14,917 bases of DNA. Origin: Loki-b32 sp048941605. GTDB lineage: Archaea; Asgardarchaeota; Lokiarchaeia; Sigyniarchaeales; SOKP01. The position numbers and the translations under genes are program-made. The stretch is taken from assembly GCA_048941605.1 (NCBI GenBank), contig JBHLNL010000067.1, forward strand, positions 1 to 14,917, read 5' to 3'. The notes beneath the pieces were generated by a model that saw only the letters and a program-made list of their open reading frames with translations, did not search any database and had not been told where the DNA came from. The stretch's first letter is position 1. Each line of letters starts with the position of its first letter. Positions 14,501 through 14,917 of the stretch are shown one piece after another.

Positions 14501-14917
14501 TATCTCAATTTACTCAAGAAGAAAGAAGAGTAATTATAGAAAGATCGGTAAAAAAAAAGTATGAAATAATCTATAGAGATTTATTTAAAGAATACCCTAG
14601 AACCCAAAAAAGAGAATTTAGAGTTGGTATAGCTCAAATCGGCATATCTGACACTGATGATATCTTAAGCGAATTCTACGAGATGGAAGCTTCAGGCTTA
14701 TTAAGCCTTCGAGAAGAAAAAGTCGAAACTCTAAGATCTACAGTTAAAAACATAATTGAAAACGCACATAAAGAGGGGATCAATGTTCTACTTTTCCCAG
14801 AAATGATAATTGACCTCAATTATGGTGAATTTTTAGAAGATATTTCTGATCTTGCTAAATTATATGAGATGTACATAATTCCAGGTTCATTTCATGATAA
14901 AGAAACAAAGAGAAATA
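11599..14917 (+). CDS. Giant TPR-repeat protein with C-terminal nitrilase-type carbon-nitrogen hydrolase domain (3' end outside window)
   Basis: The frame opens at ATG 11599 and stays open for 1106 codons to the window edge. Residues 1 to about 930 are all-helical and rich in Ala, Lys, Glu and Tyr, with repeated TPR-like patterns such as AYNWKEAAKLYEKIAKSYL (20-38) and SYYEKAKI. A linker without clear helical repeats covers about 940-1006. A carbon-nitrogen hydrolase domain begins at FRVGIAQIG (1007-1015). It continues to VLLFPEM, where Glu1068 matches the first residue of the nitrilase Glu-Lys-Cys triad, and to YIIPGSF; Lys and Cys should lie beyond the window. The nitrilase domain cleaves C-N bonds in amides or nitriles, and the repeats presumably bind a protein partner. 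There is no signal peptide or membrane segment. From memory, very large TPR-nitrilase proteins occur in Asgard archaea, but I know of none characterised. Confidence 0.85.
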   Translation, partial: MTELTQEDLLERALLEESAYNWKEAAKLYEKIAKSYLDKGNKKKAVKFYLKSGYSFYDAAWASENMEELKENSENLLRTMKKAANINKEIGNLSDELECKGVISLTQASYFMKNKQEVLNSAKESIENLNKAIKLHDKEKASKNDLARKLCNYSVATAFLVYFSNDIRDVNETLQKGLDFAYEAWKISKDVKDLRYLTDSLYWEILLWNQLTMLKDFKQDNRWKEYLSNFLLRCDDSLKIIGECKSAQILGSLYFASGLAHFFFGFHYIEEEIEQRKYLENGINLIEKGIEFARNAGNNFVLIEYLYNINYFALMAGRINYLQKRIIRDINEAIKKGMGFKTANLPTYVLANYLPALYYSNVAQMSFFPATQRISYAKKGIEYAQEALENSVSWMDCFLNQAASWSYSQLINLTTVKEDRKRYIHKMIKHANQAKENAEKFEGGYSRAIGYSSLYRAYRTLADIADNKQEKIEMLKIAIDASKNYVKHAMESRTGKISARIRLGLLYEEMGILSLNNDILVQAKELFDKLIDECIERKYYSYAAAACEYIARIEDRLGNHNVSASYYEKAKITHLESLKNVEYKLLKNRINEKINYVNAWSFIENAKTYHKKENHLKAKESYEKAFEILKVLPNFRYESIYHAAWAVQEEAEQLSKLEKHHDATEKYEKTKTLFDDSIKVMEEFSDKTKDKFTIERIKKLEKVARLRIKYCSARANIEKARILGKKGEYCASAELFALAASEFRDVCNLFKTERERGELEAVYYLCRAWESMELAEKYSDPKRFAEAANLFIKASQLFSDSKLKLLTTGNSAFCQALELGCEFDEILEYNIKAELYPKIKSILRKAASSYERGGFENGGNWALATSTYFDAAWSLIQADEELEFGERKRLLGIGSEYLKSAAELFSKAGYHDKEKEVLKRLNMIEKEEKIIFSALNSIKKPNISGSTVGIIAPTCSLETSQSPRLGEVSQFTQEERRVIIERSVKKKYEIIYRDLFKEYPRTQKREFRVGIAQIGISDTDDILSEFYEMEASGLLSLREEKVETLRSTVKNIIENAHKEGINVLLFPEMIIDLNYGEFLEDISDLAKLYEMYIIPGSFHDKETKRN

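Overview
The window looks like archaeal chromosome, most likely from an Asgard (Lokiarchaeia-like) lineage. The base composition is strongly A+T rich. Candidate TATA-like boxes lie about 25-30 bases before several start codons, with little sign of Shine-Dalgarno sites, and T-runs follow several stop codons. The gene content also fits an anaerobic archaeon: a ferredoxin-fused EtfA, a large iron-sulfur flavoprotein, a tandem-ACT protein and a giant TPR-nitrilase protein. The lineage is an inference, because no rRNA or single-copy marker gene is present. No tRNA, rRNA, CRISPR array, insertion sequence or integrase was seen. No gap between genes reaches 300 bases.

Left part (1-1269): the 3' end of a gene of the L-2-amino-thiazoline-4-carboxylic acid hydrolase family converges on a class I SAM-dependent methyltransferase.

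Redox island (1451-7776): an 840-residue fusion of a NuoG-like iron-sulfur region with a GltD/SfrB-type FAD and NAD(P)H domain reads rightward. It meets, with only 2 bases between stop codons, a leftward set: tandem-ACT protein, acyl-CoA dehydrogenase, EtfB, and EtfA with an N-terminal two-cluster ferredoxin. EtfB resembles the electron-bifurcating class of ETFs. Together these suggest anaerobic acyl-CoA oxidation or enoyl-CoA reduction linked through ETF to ferredoxin and NAD(P)H. The fusion protein would be a second exchange point between NAD(P)H and iron-sulfur carriers. The ACT protein at the head of the set hints at amino-acid sensing, perhaps in branched-chain amino acid or fatty acid catabolism.

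Right part (7881-14917): a methyltransferase of the type found in cell-surface glycan clusters, a small zinc-ribbon/coiled-coil protein, a TauE/SafE-family membrane transporter behind a 16-bp perfect palindrome, a 76-residue orphan, and a winged-helix methyltransferase. The methyltransferase's conserved-looking N-terminus continues upstream of its first ATG and is cut off from an upstream in-frame ATG by a TAA codon. The last gene opens at 11599 and runs off the window. It encodes at least 1106 residues, with about 930 residues of TPR-like helical repeats followed by the start of a nitrilase-type carbon-nitrogen hydrolase domain.

The features most worth follow-up are the ETF/NuoG-GltD redox island, the uncharacterised C-terminal module of the fusion protein, the interrupted methyltransferase start and the TPR-nitrilase protein.
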